Below are positions 29,883 through 39,872 of a stretch of 64,000 bases of DNA, piece after piece. The first letter of the stretch is position 1; the number at the start of each line of letters is the position of its first letter. The notes beneath the pieces are model-generated. The model saw nothing but the letters and a program-made list of their open reading frames with translations. It was not told where the DNA came from and did not search any database. This stretch comes from JAGVSR01 sp963750715 (GTDB taxonomy: Bacteria > Pseudomonadota > Alphaproteobacteria > Rhizobiales > Hyphomicrobiaceae): positions 372,001-436,000 of the forward strand of contig CAVVRP010000012.1 of assembly GCA_963750715.1 (NCBI GenBank). The letters are read 5' to 3'. The translations under genes and the position numbers were made by a program.

Positions 29883-31274
29883 TCAGGTCCGCGCTTTGGG
29901 TTGTCCGCTCAGTTCCGCCATGCCGTTGTCCAGCACATCGAGGAGGGCCACGATGTGCTCGGGTCGCGTTTCTGGGCAAATGAGCATCATGTTGTGGAAC
30001 GGCGTAATCACCAGGCCGCGATTGAGGCAGAAAAGATGCAGCGCGTGTTCGACGTCGCTGTGGGCGAACAGCTTGGCCTCCGTGCCGTTCTTCGGTGGGC
30101 GCGGCGAGTTGACGATTTCGGCGCGCAGACCGACGCGGACCACGTGCCACGGCAGCCCGTGATGCTTGATGAGCGCAGCAATTCCGGTCTCGAGGTCTTC
30201 GGCAAGCGGCAGCGCCCGCGCATAGACGTCGTCGGTGAGAATGTTTTCAAGCACCGCGCGCATGCAGGCAAGTTGCAGGGCGTTGCCCGAGAGAGTGGTT
30301 CCGATGCCGCTATAGCCGGCCTCGCGCCGGTCGAGATAGTCCTTGATGCGGGCGTCGACGGCATCGCTCCAGCCGTAGATCGCTGCCGGCACACCCCCCG
30401 CGATCGGCTTGCCGAGGACGAAGAAGTCCGGCTCCAGATGATGCGTCTCAGTGTAGCCGCCGGGGCCTGAGCTGATTGTATGCGTCTCGTCAATGCACAG
30501 CAGCGTTCCGTACCTGCGCGTCAGGTCCCGCAGCGCGGTGTGATATCCCTTGTCGGGAAGCACCATGCCGCAGTTAGTCATGACGGGCTCAGTGAGCACG
30601 AGTGCGACTTCGCCGTCCTTCAAGGCTGCCTCGAGCGCCGGAATGTCGTTGAACTCGACGACACGCGTATTCTCGGTCACGTCGCGCACTTCGCCGACCA
30701 GTCCGGGCCGGTTGACGCTGCGGCCGTTCTCGATCGAAACAAACGTGTCATCGACGGCGCCGTGGTAGCAGCCGTTCATCACCAATAGCTTGTCGCGGCC
30801 GGTCGCCCCCCTTGCCCACCGGATGACGGATCGATTGGCATCCGACGCAGTCGCCGTGACCTGCCAGTGCGGCAGGCCGAAACGGTTGGCCAGCAGGCCT
30901 CCGACGGCAGCTGTGTCGGGCCCCGGAAGCATCACCGTAAGGCCCCTCTCGGACTGACGTTTCATGGCCTCGGCGACGGGCGCGGGTGAGTGCCCGAACA
31001 TGGCACCGGTGTCGCCGAGACAGAAATCGACGTAGGCGTTGCCGTCGACATCGGTCAGTGACACACCCCGCGCTTCAGCGACGAACAGTGGGTACGGCGT
31101 GCCCCAGTCGACCATCCAGTGCATCGGAACGCCGCGCAACCAATGTCTGGCGGCATCTGCGGCGAGCTTCGCAGACGCGGGATTGCGGCGCGCGAAATAG
31201 GTCTGCTCCGCCTCGAGCATCGCCGCAATTCGAACCTGCGGGACGGGGATTGACCCGGATGTCATGGGATTCAT
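29883..31274 (-). CDS. Class III PLP-dependent aminotransferase (GSA-aminomutase-like)
   Basis: About 463 residues. Features include VDFCLGDTGAMFGH near the N-terminus, NGCYHGAVDDT, the cofactor-binding CIDETHTI, and the PLP lysine in VLGKPIAGG. The sequence resembles the glutamate-1-semialdehyde aminomutase branch but is not in a heme context. It lies 44 bases upstream of the glutamine-synthetase-like gene on the same strand, suggesting amine catabolism together. The start is uncertain among nearby ATG codons at 31283, 31274 and 31265. Confidence 0.85.
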   Translation of the reverse strand: MNPMTSGSIPVPQVRIAAMLEAEQTYFARRNPASAKLAADAARHWLRGVPMHWMVDWGTPYPLFVAEARGVSLTDVDGNAYVDFCLGDTGAMFGHSPAPVAEAMKRQSERGLTVMLPGPDTAAVGGLLANRFGLPHWQVTATASDANRSVIRWARGATGRDKLLVMNGCYHGAVDDTFVSIENGRSVNRPGLVGEVRDVTENTRVVEFNDIPALEAALKDGEVALVLTEPVMTNCGMVLPDKGYHTALRDLTRRYGTLLCIDETHTISSGPGGYTETHHLEPDFFVLGKPIAGGVPAAIYGWSDAVDARIKDYLDRREAGYSGIGTTLSGNALQLACMRAVLENILTDDVYARALPLAEDLETGIAALIKHHGLPWHVVRVGLRAEIVNSPRPPKNGTEAKLFAHSDVEHALHLFCLNRGLVITPFHNMMLICPETRPEHIVALLDVLDNGMAELSGQPKART

Positions 31275-31360
31275 GCCTTGCATAACGAACTGATGATGGC
31301 CCGACCGGACCACGATCGGAATTCCTAGTATTCAGGCGAACGGGGCAAGGTCAATGGCGG

Positions 31361-32155
31361 CTAGCCTTCGATCACCAGGCCGTCATAGGCCGGCTCCACG
31401 CCGTCTGGCAGTTCGCCCCGTAATCGGTTGTAGTCGAGATCGGTCGTCATGTGGGTCAGGATCGCGCGCCTGGGTTTCAGCCGGTCGATCCAGGCGAGCG
31501 CCTGCTTGACGTTGAAATGGCTGGGGTGCGCGGTGTAGCGAAGCGCATCGACGACCCAGACATCAAGTCCCGTGAGCAAGGCCGCCGACTCGTCGGACAT
31601 ATCGCTGATGTCGGGCGAATAGGCGATATCGCCGAAGCGAAACCCAAGGCTGGTGATGTCGCCGTGCTTCTGCGGCACCGCAATCGCATCGACGGGGCCA
31701 CCACCGCCCGCGATGATCACCGGCTGACCTAGCACGATGTCCCTCGCATTGAGGATCGGCGCGTAGTCCGAACCCGGCAACTGGACGAAGCAGTACGCAA
31801 AGCGGGAAACCAGACTGTCACGCGTTGCCGGATCGAAATGGCAATCGATGCGACGCTTCATGGCGTAAGCGACCATGCGCAGGTCGTCGATGCCATGCGT
31901 GTGATCGGCATGATCGTGTGTGAACAAAACTCCGTCCAGATGATCCGCGCGCACCGACAGCAATTGCTCGCGCAGATCCGGCGACGTATCGACCAGCACG
32001 GCCGTGGTTCCCTTCGGGCCCATACGCTCGACCAGAACCGAGCAGCGGCGCCGGCGGTTTTTGGGGTTTTGTGGATCGCACTGCCCCCACATGCCACCAA
32101 TGCGCGGCACTCCGCCGGAAGAGCCGCAGCCGAGTACCGTCAATCGAAAGGTCAT
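31361..32155 (-). CDS. MBL-fold metallo-hydrolase, PhnP-like
   Basis: 264 residues. N-terminal LTVLGCGSSGGVPRIG is the signature of the PhnP/lipoate-associated metallo-beta-lactamase branch. The metal-binding HDHADH motif and later histidines (HMTTDLDYN) are present. PhnP-like enzymes are cyclic phosphodiesterases; the substrate here is unknown. It overlaps tatD by four bases (ATGA) and is the last gene of the rlpA-to-MBL operon. Confidence 0.9.
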   Translation of the reverse strand: MTFRLTVLGCGSSGGVPRIGGMWGQCDPQNPKNRRRRCSVLVERMGPKGTTAVLVDTSPDLREQLLSVRADHLDGVLFTHDHADHTHGIDDLRMVAYAMKRRIDCHFDPATRDSLVSRFAYCFVQLPGSDYAPILNARDIVLGQPVIIAGGGGPVDAIAVPQKHGDITSLGFRFGDIAYSPDISDMSDESAALLTGLDVWVVDALRYTAHPSHFNVKQALAWIDRLKPRRAILTHMTTDLDYNRLRGELPDGVEPAYDGLVIEG

Positions 32156-32949
32156 CCGCGGGATCCCTGCGGGCGGGGCACTTTGCTGTAGAGGCGGTAG
32201 AAGTTGTCCGTGGTGGCGCGGGCGAAGTCGTCGAACGGCAATCCTCGCGCCGATGCAAGGACGCGCGCCGTGTAGGCCGTGTAGGCCGGTTCGTTCTGCT
32301 TGCCGCGGTAGGGTTCCGGGGCCAGGTACGGCGCGTCAGTCTCCACCAGGATCCGATCCAGTGGGACCTCGCACGCGATGGCGCGCAGGGCGTCGGATTT
32401 CTTGAATGTCACCACGCCCGAGAACGAAACATACAAACCGAGATCTACCGCGCGCATTGCAAGGTCGCGGCCACCCGTGAAGCAGTGCAGAACGGCGGGA
32501 AAAGCGCCCTTGGCGTGTTCGTCTTGGAGAATGTAAATCGTATCCATCTCGGCGTCGCGCGTATGGATCTCGAGCGGCAATCCGGTTTCGCGCGTCGCCG
32601 CGATGTGCGTGCGAAACCCCTGCGCTTGAGCTTCAGGCGTGGAATGCTTGTAGTAGTAGTCGAGCCCCGCCTCACCTATGCCCACGATCTTGGGATGCAT
32701 GGCGATCCGCGCGAGTTCGGCTGCGGTCACGTCCAGTTCCTCATGCGCGTAGTGAGGATGAGTACCGATCGTTCCGTACACTTTATCGAACCGTTCCACG
32801 ACAGAGATCAGGTGATCGAATTTCCTCACGCGCGTCGAAATGTTGACCATCGCCTCAATTCCTGCTGCGCGCGCGCGCGCCACCACGCCGTCGAGATCGC
32901 TTGCGAACTCCGGCCGGTCGATGTGGCAGTGGTGGTCTACAAGCATCAC
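32152..32949 (-). CDS. tatD: TatD family metal-dependent hydrolase
   Basis: 265-residue amidohydrolase-fold DNase. The HCHIDRPEF metal site is near the N-terminus, with GEAGLDYYY, IHTRDAE, LHCFTG and ETDAPYLAPEP further on. TatD proteins are 3'-5' DNases with possible roles in DNA repair or turnover. Its ends overlap metG and the MBL gene by four bases each, so translation is coupled. Confidence 0.93.
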   Translation of the reverse strand: MMLVDHHCHIDRPEFASDLDGVVARARAAGIEAMVNISTRVRKFDHLISVVERFDKVYGTIGTHPHYAHEELDVTAAELARIAMHPKIVGIGEAGLDYYYKHSTPEAQAQGFRTHIAATRETGLPLEIHTRDAEMDTIYILQDEHAKGAFPAVLHCFTGGRDLAMRAVDLGLYVSFSGVVTFKKSDALRAIACEVPLDRILVETDAPYLAPEPYRGKQNEPAYTAYTARVLASARGLPFDDFARATTDNFYRLYSKVPRPQGSRG

Positions 32950-34544
32950 GACGCCTTCTTGCCGCCGCCGTTCTTGGGCGGTGCGGAAGGTGCGCCCGCC
33001 TCAGCGGTGGGATCGACGTAGCGCGGGAAGACACCCTGCGGTTCCGGGATTGGGGTTCCGGGCTGCAATCTGCCCTTCGGTCCGAGGGCCGCGAACGCAC
33101 GCGCTTCGCCCTCTCCTATCGCCAGTAGATCGAGCAGCCTGGCTGCCAGACCCGGCATGGCCGGCTGCGCAAGGATGGCAAACTGGCGGACGCATTCCAC
33201 CGTCACGTAGAGAATGGTCTCCATGCGCTTTGGATCCGTCTTCTTCTTCGCCCACGGTTCCTGCGCAGCGAAGTAGCGGTTCACGTTCGCGATGACGGCC
33301 CATACGGCGTCGAGGTAGCGCGTGATCGCCTGCCGGTCCATTTCACTGCGGGCGATAGCATAGATCGCATCGGTGGCGGCCAGAATGGCGGTGTCTTCGG
33401 CGGTGAAGGCACCGGGCTCGGAAATCTTTCCGTCACAGTTCTTGTAGATCATCGACAAGGAGCGCTGCGCCAGGTTGCCAAGGTTGTTGGCAAGATCGGC
33501 GTTGATGCGGTTGCCGATCGCTTCTGGCGAATAGCTGCCGTCCTGCCCAAACATAACCTCACGCAGGAAGAAATAGCGCACTTGATCGCGGCCGTAGGCG
33601 TTGATGAGATCGAACGGGTCGACGACATTACCGACAGACTTCGACATCTTTTCGCCCTTGTTGAGCACGAAGCCATGGGCGAACACGCGCTTGGGCAGCG
33701 GCAGGCCCGCGCTCATCAGGAACGCCGGCCAGTAGACTGCGTGAAAGCGCGTGATGTCCTTGCCGATGACGTGAACGTCGGCCGGCCAGTAGTGCGTGCG
33801 CGATCCGCCCTGATTGAGAAGGCCGGTTGCTGTGACGTAGTTGTTGAGCGCATCGATCCACACATACATCACGTGCCCCGGCGCGCCGGGGACGGGAATT
33901 CCCCAGTCCAAAGTCGAGCGCGAAATCGAGAGATCTTCTAGACCCATCTTCACGAAGCTCGCGATCTCGTTGCGCTTCTCCAGCGGCAGGATGAATTCGG
34001 GATTCGCCTCGTAGTGGGCAAGCAGCTTGTCCTGGTAGGCGGAGAGCTTGAAGAAAAAGGTCTCCTCCTCGTTCCATTCGAGCGGCGTACCGGTCGGAAT
34101 GGCGACGCGCTGGCCCTCCCGAACCTCCGTCTCGCTTTCATTGTAGTAGGTCTCGTCGCGCACCGAGTACCAGCCGCCATACTTCTTCTTGAAGATGTCG
34201 CCGGCCTTCTCCATCCGACGCCACAACTCGGCGCAAGCCTCGTAGTGACGCGTCTCGGTGGTGCGGATGAAGTCGTCGTTGGAGAGACCCAGCACCTGGG
34301 CCATTTCCTTGAAGCGTGCGGAGTTGCGGTCGGCGAGAGCGCGCGGCGTCAGGCCCTCCTTGACGGCAGTCTGCTTCATCTTGAGGCCGTGCTCGTCGGT
34401 GCCGGTCAGGAAGAACACGTTCTTGCCGTCGAGACGCTCGAACCGGGCAATAGCGTCCGTTGCGATCGCCTCGTAGGCGTGGCCGATATGGGGCAAGCCA
34501 TTAGGGTACGAAATCGCGGTCGTGATATAAAACGACTGAGCCAT
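32946..34544 (-). CDS. metG: Methionyl-tRNA synthetase
   Basis: 532 residues, class I synthetase. The HIGH motif appears in YPNGLPHIGHAYE and the KMSKS motif in GEKMSKSVGN. The C-terminal tRNA-dimerisation domain found in some bacteria is absent, as usual in alphaproteobacteria. The gene is intact and sits between holB (upstream, 21 bases) and tatD (overlap). Confidence 0.97.
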   Translation of the reverse strand: MAQSFYITTAISYPNGLPHIGHAYEAIATDAIARFERLDGKNVFFLTGTDEHGLKMKQTAVKEGLTPRALADRNSARFKEMAQVLGLSNDDFIRTTETRHYEACAELWRRMEKAGDIFKKKYGGWYSVRDETYYNESETEVREGQRVAIPTGTPLEWNEEETFFFKLSAYQDKLLAHYEANPEFILPLEKRNEIASFVKMGLEDLSISRSTLDWGIPVPGAPGHVMYVWIDALNNYVTATGLLNQGGSRTHYWPADVHVIGKDITRFHAVYWPAFLMSAGLPLPKRVFAHGFVLNKGEKMSKSVGNVVDPFDLINAYGRDQVRYFFLREVMFGQDGSYSPEAIGNRINADLANNLGNLAQRSLSMIYKNCDGKISEPGAFTAEDTAILAATDAIYAIARSEMDRQAITRYLDAVWAVIANVNRYFAAQEPWAKKKTDPKRMETILYVTVECVRQFAILAQPAMPGLAARLLDLLAIGEGEARAFAALGPKGRLQPGTPIPEPQGVFPRYVDPTAEAGAPSAPPKNGGGKKAS

Positions 34545-34565
34545 CGCGGTGTTTACCGTCCGTAA

Positions 34566-35699
34566 TCAGGTTCGCGTCGCAATCTCCAGACGTGAAAACG
34601 TATCGAGAATTAGGGATTTGCGATCGAGATTGAGCGCATCCGCGTCGGCCTTTTCAGCGACGAGTGTTTCCCATACGGCCGCCCAGGTGGCAAGCCGCGC
34701 TTGCGGCATCAGCCGGGCCGCCTGCCGGCCCTCCTCCGCATCGCCCGGCAGACCCGCTCCCTGGCGGACCATGCGCGCGAGAAGGCCGAGGAGAAGGTCG
34801 TAGAACAACTCGAAACGATCGCCGGCGGCCAGCGACGCGAGTTCGTCACCGAACGCATGAACGCCATCCCAGTCGGTCTTCGGCAAGCCCGCCACCAAGG
34901 CAAAGATACGCTTGTATAGGTCCAGCCCACCGCTGCATTGCAGACTGAGGAAGCGCCGGGCGCTGCCGCCCGACAGCCGCTCCAGAACATCCCATTCAGT
35001 CCCGACGGGAATGCCGCCAGCGATTTCCTCGCCACTCGCAGCAATCGCCTGAGTGACAGCGCGGCGCAACGCGTCGGTTGCCAGCGGAGCGAGTTCCAGT
35101 GTGCGGCAACGCGAGCGCAATGTCGTAAGCAACTGGCCCGGAGACGATGACACCAGGAGGAAAATCGTGCGTTCGGGTGGCTCCTCGAGCGACTTCAGGA
35201 GGGCGTTGGCGGCGCTGGCGTTGAGTTCATCGCACGGATCGACGATGACGACGCGCCAAGCATCTTCATCGGCGACGAGAGACAGCAACGATTTGAGACG
35301 GCGCACTTCATCGACTGGGATTTCGGTCTTCAGTCGCTTGGCCTTGCTGTCGTAGGGCCGGGCCAGAACCATCAAGTTGGGATGTGACAGCGCCCTCACC
35401 TGCCGCGCGGCGGTCGTGTCCGTCGCGACATCGAGGGCCGACGCAAACATGTCGCGCTCATCGGGACGGGCGAGAACGAAGCGGGCGAACCGGTAGGCAA
35501 GAGTGGATTTGCCAATGCCCTCAGCCCCCGTGATCAGCCAGCCGTGATGCATGCGCCCGCTGGCGAAGGCTTCAGCGAGTTGGCGTTCCGCCGCGTCATG
35601 TCCGTAAAGCTTGGCCGTCAGTCGCGGGTGGGGAAACCCGCATAGAACGCCGGCCTCGGGAAGATCATCAATCTCGGTCGCGGCGGGGGCACGAGCCAT
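34566..35699 (-). CDS. holB: DNA polymerase III delta' subunit
   Basis: 377-residue clamp-loader ATPase-like protein. The Walker A box is ITGAEGIGKSTLAYR. The helix with VIVDPCDELNASAANALLKSLEEPP contains the conserved SRC-like/sensor region. It loads the sliding clamp together with the tau and delta subunits. The stop of tmk lies four bases before its ATG. The tmk-holB-metG-tatD order is conserved in Hyphomicrobiales. Confidence 0.93.
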   Translation of the reverse strand: MARAPAATEIDDLPEAGVLCGFPHPRLTAKLYGHDAAERQLAEAFASGRMHHGWLITGAEGIGKSTLAYRFARFVLARPDERDMFASALDVATDTTAARQVRALSHPNLMVLARPYDSKAKRLKTEIPVDEVRRLKSLLSLVADEDAWRVVIVDPCDELNASAANALLKSLEEPPERTIFLLVSSSPGQLLTTLRSRCRTLELAPLATDALRRAVTQAIAASGEEIAGGIPVGTEWDVLERLSGGSARRFLSLQCSGGLDLYKRIFALVAGLPKTDWDGVHAFGDELASLAAGDRFELFYDLLLGLLARMVRQGAGLPGDAEEGRQAARLMPQARLATWAAVWETLVAEKADADALNLDRKSLILDTFSRLEIATRT

Positions 35700-35703
35700 G
35701 GCC

Positions 35704-36414
35704 TTAAGCCTGTTGCTTCATGAGACGCTGGCGCACGGCGTCCCACACTGCGCCTGAAACCTCTTCGGCGTCTTTTTCACCGTCGATCAGGACGCACCGC
35801 CGAGGTTCGCCCTCGGCGAGCTTCTGAAATCCCGCCCGCAGGCGATGGTGAAATTCGATATCGCGCGACTCGTAACGGTCGGCCAGAAGGCTGCGTGTGG
35901 TGCGCGGTTGGCTTTTGCCGGATGCAGCGCCCGTTGCATCACGCCCGCGCGTTGCCGACTGGGCGCGCAGCGCCGCGCGGCTCAAACCGATGTCGACTGG
36001 CACATCGATAACGAGCGTGAGGTCGGGACGTGTCGGCACCACGACCAGCAGGTCGAGCGCGTCGAGAATCTTCAAAGCGAGCGTCCCAGCGTAGCCCTGA
36101 TAGACGCGCGTCGAATCCGAGAAGCGATCGCACAGAACCCACTGCCCGGCAGCCAGCGCCGGGCGGATGACCGTTTGCAGGTGATCCGCACGCGCGGCGT
36201 AGAACAGCAGGGCTTCAGAAAGTGGAGCATGTGGCTCGCAGGCGGGATCCAGAATCACGCTGCGGAGCTTCTCGGCAAACGGCGACCCTCCGGGCTCGCG
36301 GGTTTCGACCACGGAGAGCCCGGCAGCGCGCAGCCGCTCCGCCAGGCGCTTGACCTGTGTCGACTTACCAGACCCCTCGCCGCCTTCGAAAGTTATGAAC
36401 CTTCCGCGTTCCAT
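35704..36414 (-). CDS. tmk: Thymidylate kinase
   Basis: Phosphorylates dTMP to dTDP. It is a 236-residue P-loop kinase: FITFEGGEGSGKST at the N-terminus, then ETREPGGSPFAE (substrate site) and the DRFSDSTRVYQG region. The ATG at 36414 is chosen because it opens the kinase exactly; an upstream continuous frame of over 600 residues exists only because dacA is frameshifted into it. The stop is four bases before holB. Confidence 0.95.
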   Translation of the reverse strand: MERGRFITFEGGEGSGKSTQVKRLAERLRAAGLSVVETREPGGSPFAEKLRSVILDPACEPHAPLSEALLFYAARADHLQTVIRPALAAGQWVLCDRFSDSTRVYQGYAGTLALKILDALDLLVVVPTRPDLTLVIDVPVDIGLSRAALRAQSATRGRDATGAASGKSQPRTTRSLLADRYESRDIEFHHRLRAGFQKLAEGEPRRCVLIDGEKDAEEVSGAVWDAVRQRLMKQQA

Positions 36415-36461
36415 TGCCAGTCTAGGTGGCAGATTTCGGCGACGGACGCCAGTGCTCGCCG

Positions 36462-37680
36462 TTACGGCGTCACGGGCGTTGTGTTTTCGCCGGGGCGCGC
36501 CCAGCGCCACGCGAGATACATCAGGCTGTCCAGCCCCTTGCGAACGATCCCCCCCGGCTCGACATCCTCCCCGGCATAGAGCGGCGCCTCGCTGATTGCA
36601 TTTGAGGATGTGGTCACGCGCAGGCGGGCGACCTGGTCGCCCTTTCGCACTGGCGGCTTCAGAGGGGCCTGATAGAGGATCTCCGCCTTCAGCTTCTGGT
36701 TCACCGGAAATCGCGGCAGCACGACCGAAAGCTCGCCCTTGCCAACGAGAGGCACATACCATTGTGTCCCGCCCCACACGCGCGCATTTCCGATCTGTTC
36801 GCCTTCGTCGAACAGTTTGAACTCGGCGAAGCTTCGCGATTCCCCATTCGAGCAGGCGGCGCGCCTCCTCGCGGCGCTCCTTCTCATCGGGCAGACCCAT
36901 GAGCACAGCGATCAGTCGGCGTCCATCGTTGACCGCGGAGACGACAATGCCGTAACCGGCGGTTTTCGTATGTCCAGTTTTCAAGCCATCAACGCCAAGT
37001 CCTGAACCCAGCAGGGGATTGCGGTTGTAGAATTTATGCTTCCGGTACTGGAACTCGCGTTGTGAGAAGACCTTGTATTGCTCGGGGTATTCGCGGATCA
37101 GATAGCTGGCCAGTAGCGCCAGTTCCTTGGCCGTCATGAGTTGAGCGGGATCATCGAGGCCGGTCGAGTTTCCAAACGTTGACAGCGGCAATCCGATGCG
37201 CCGCATCTCCGCCTCCATCTGCTTGGCGAAGCCCGTTTCCGTTCCCGCAAGCGCTTCCGCAACAGCGATGCAGGCGTCATTGCCCGATTGCACGATCATA
37301 CCCTGGATCAGTTCATCGACACGCGCCTTGGTGTTGATGGGCACGAACATGGCGGATGTGCCCGAGGGCGCTCCGCCCGTCCGCCACGCGTTTTCGCTCA
37401 TGAGGAACTCGTCCTCGGGCTTGACCTTGCCTTCCTTCATGGCTCGGAAAAGCACCGCAAGGGTTGCGAGCTTGCTCATGCTTGCAGGCGGCGCCAATTC
37501 GTCCGCGTTTTGCTGGAAGAGTATGGCGCCGCTATCGGCATCCATCAGAATGGCGCGCTTGGCCTTCGTAACGAACTCTCCCGATTGCTGCGCATGACCT
37601 GGTGCGGCCGCTAAGGCAGCAAACATGGAAACAATGACCGCGAACAGCCGGAAGGCGAGGCGCGGTGAAGGGCAATACAT
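36462..37680 (-). CDS. dacA: D-alanyl-D-alanine carboxypeptidase, frameshifted
   Basis: Penicillin-binding protein that trims peptidoglycan side chains. Signal peptide, then the SxxK catalytic box (SMSK, Ser67 and Lys70), the SGN box (QSGNDACIAVAE) and the KTG box (LKTGHTKTAGYG). The C-terminal domain continues in another frame (SFAEFKLFDEGE, then GTQWYVPL and a C-terminal amphipathic anchor), ending at 36462. One extra base near 36847 (in GGAATCGCG) breaks the frame. Removing it gives about 405 residues, normal length. It lies between rlpA and tmk in the usual operon. Confidence 0.92.
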
Positions 37681-37799
37681 CGAGCGGCCTCTGGGGAAAA
37701 GTCCTGACGAGCGCAGAACTATCCATGTCTGCTCGCAAGAGTGTCAACCCGTATCAGTCACAGCCACCGCTGAACAGCCGTCGGTCCGGCGCAGAATGA

Positions 37800-38531
37800 T
37801 CATCGCGCTGTTGCACCTGCGCCCGCACGATAGCTGCTGACCGACCATGCCGGGGATATCGCAGTATCCGGGGCAAACGAATTCGACGCAACCGAGTCGG
37901 GCGGCGCGGCTGGCACAATCGAGGCCTCACCTCCACCATAACGGGGCTGTGTTGCGACGAAGCGCCTTTCCCGGCTGTCGTCTCCATTCATGGGCGCGCG
38001 GCCAGCATAGCGGACGCGTACGTTGCCAAGCCCCCGCCTTTTGTAACCCAGCGCTTGGGCCGATGCCCTGGACAGGTCGATGATGCGATTGCCGACGTAC
38101 GGACCACGGTCGTTGATCCGCACGAGCACTGTGCGTCCGCTGTCCAGATTTGTCACGTATGCATAGGACGGCAACGGAAGCGTCGGATGCGCCGCCGTCA
38201 GTGCGTTCATGTTAAAAATCTCACCGTTAGACGTTCGACGCCCGTGAAAATCGTCGCCGTACCAGGATGCGATGCCTGTCCGGTCGTACCCCGGCTCCTC
38301 GCGCGGATAGTACCAGCGCCCGCCGATCATATAGGGCTTACCAACCTTGTAGACGCCACCGCCCTTGCTGACAGGGCCTGATTGGCTGGCGACCCGCTCG
38401 CTCGACCTGACGCCCCAGCGTGAATCCACTCCCGTAGAGGAGCAGCCCGCCGTGACGGCGACCATAAAAACCACAGCGGCGCGACCGGCAATCGCGCCGA
38501 TGCTCCAGACGGTGACTACGCAACGCAACAT
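37800..38531 (-). CDS. rlpA: RlpA family septal-ring lytic transglycosylase lipoprotein
   Basis: 243 residues with a lipobox at Cys30 (VTAGC). The double-psi beta-barrel core shows ASWYGDDFHGRRTSNGEIF, then VLVRINDRGPYV with the catalytic Asp and the conserved DLSRASAQALGY. RlpA cleaves naked glycan strands at the septum. The SPOR domain found in many homologues is missing; the C-terminus is short and Ala/Ser-rich. It heads the rlpA-dacA-tmk-holB-metG-tatD operon. Confidence 0.92.
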   Translation of the reverse strand: MLRCVVTVWSIGAIAGRAAVVFMVAVTAGCSSTGVDSRWGVRSSERVASQSGPVSKGGGVYKVGKPYMIGGRWYYPREEPGYDRTGIASWYGDDFHGRRTSNGEIFNMNALTAAHPTLPLPSYAYVTNLDSGRTVLVRINDRGPYVGNRIIDLSRASAQALGYKRRGLGNVRVRYAGRAPMNGDDSRERRFVATQPRYGGGEASIVPAAPPDSVASNSFAPDTAISPAWSVSSYRAGAGATAR

Positions 38532-38891
38532 GAAAAATACCCCGGAGGCGCATGACCCCCATCCTCATTCAAGATCTAGCCTCCCACCCGGCTGAACTTT
38601 GTCTCAACATGCCAGACCAGGTTTAGAATCCCGTAAAGCAATCTCGTAAAGCAGCCTGCGGTGCGCCGGCGGATTGCAGGAATAGGCTACCGGGCTAAAG
38701 CCCACCCGCCACAGAATGGATGGCAGAAGGCACGATAAGCCACGGTTTTTATTGCTATTTATCACGTGACGAGGCAGATCCGAAGCCAGTGACGTATCTG
38801 ACGGTTTGCCGGTTGTGATAGGACCCCTCCGGTCGCCATTTATTGCCGACCCCCTGTCGCGTTACTGTCCGCGCACGACAACATCTGTGAG
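38532..38891. other. Intergenic region upstream of rlpA
   Basis: 360 bases with no gene. Probably holds the rlpA operon promoter. A possible boundary of the conserved chromosome lies in or just after it. Confidence 0.4.
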
Positions 38892-39134
38892 GTGCGCTCG
38901 GAAACGCTGACGGGCGTGGCCGTCATGCTTCTCGATGTCGAACGGGACAGCGCCTGCGTCCTCGTGCCCGGAAACGTGCTCGTCATCCAACAGGGTGGAC
39001 AGTTTGTCGCGATTGCGGAGGCCGAGGACAAAATCGCGTTCCGGCCCGTTGCGCTGGGCCAGGATCTCGGCACTGAAGTCGCGATCTGCTCGGGTCTCAC
39101 GATTCAGGAATATTCAGCCCGAATGCGCTACTGA
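38892..39134 (+). pseudogene. Fragment of an RND/HlyD-type periplasmic adaptor
   Basis: The 80-residue frame matches the C-terminal end of efflux membrane-fusion proteins: VLVPGNVLVIQQGGQFVAI, then FRPVALGQDLGTEVAICSGL. The rest of the gene and the pump are absent. No start context. A remnant of a lost efflux system. Confidence 0.5.
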
Positions 39135-39240
39135 AGTCGGGAGACAAGGTGCAATTAACAGGGCCAATGGGTTAATATCATTCGGCGTGCACCAAGCCAG
39201 TGTGACGGTCGCAGACAACTCGAGATCGAGAGGCGGCGCG

Positions 39241-39387
39241 ATGTCCAAGCAGGCACTGAAACTCATTGTTGCAGCCGTCGCCCTCGTTCTCTATGCCGGC
39301 GCCGTTCGGACACAGATCTCGGACGACGACCTGTGCTGGGAGCCCGACATCGAATTCCCGGTGCCATGCGAGGACGACGACAATTAG
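39241..39387 (+). CDS. Possible small secreted protein
   Basis: 48 residues: MSKQALKLIVAAVALVLYAG forms a signal-anchor, followed by an acidic tail with two cysteines (LCWEPD and PCEDDDN). GAGAGG lies about ten bases before the ATG. No homologue recognised. Confidence 0.4.
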   Translation: MSKQALKLIVAAVALVLYAGAVRTQISDDDLCWEPDIEFPVPCEDDDN

Positions 39388-39456
39388 GTCGCGTAGCTTG
39401 TCCGATGCTGAAATGTCAACTCGCAGAAGTGATCGAGCCCCTCCGTTTGGCCAACT

Positions 39457-39732
39457 CTAAACTTGTGGCTGACCGGCGGGTGCTTCCGCGACTTTGTCCA
39501 GAGCCACTGCCAGATCCAAAGGGTCAATCGTCGCGAGTTGCCTCGATAGGCCTGTATGGCCTTGCACAGTGATTGTCTTCGATACCCGCCGATGTGCCTC
39601 GAATGAAAGACCCTCCAACTGTTCTTCGCCTGTTTCGACCTCATATGAGCCAGGTGGTAGGATGCCTTCGACGCCGGTTATTTGGAACGGGTCAAGGAAC
39701 TTGACCTTTTTGCGTGTTGTGCGCTCTACCAT
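39457..39732 (-). CDS. Small conserved protein of the VERTTRKKVKF type
   Basis: 91 residues. MVERTTRKKVKFLDPF, then GILPPGSYEVETGEEQLEG, SFEAHRRV and a tail IDPLDLAVALDK form a recurrent small Hyphomicrobiales protein, as I recall the pattern. The ATG at 39732 is set by GGAGAG seven bases upstream. Function unknown; probably cytosolic and beta-rich. Confidence 0.6.
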   Translation of the reverse strand: MVERTTRKKVKFLDPFQITGVEGILPPGSYEVETGEEQLEGLSFEAHRRVSKTITVQGHTGLSRQLATIDPLDLAVALDKVAEAPAGQPQV

Positions 39733-39872
39733 GACAGCTCTCCAATGCTCTGAGCACGCGTCTTCTCCAAGCGCCGCCTTCAATCTGGGCTCGAACGCCA
39801 GAAGTCGCCTTCAACAATGGGTGAGGGCGACTATCCGCAGCTACGCATTACTATGGTCAGTGCTCATGACGA

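Noticed and set aside
35704..37680. A 658-residue DacA-Tmk fusion
   Set aside because: The long frame is created by the +1 shift in dacA. The tmk ATG and the dacA stop at 36462 fit normal lengths.
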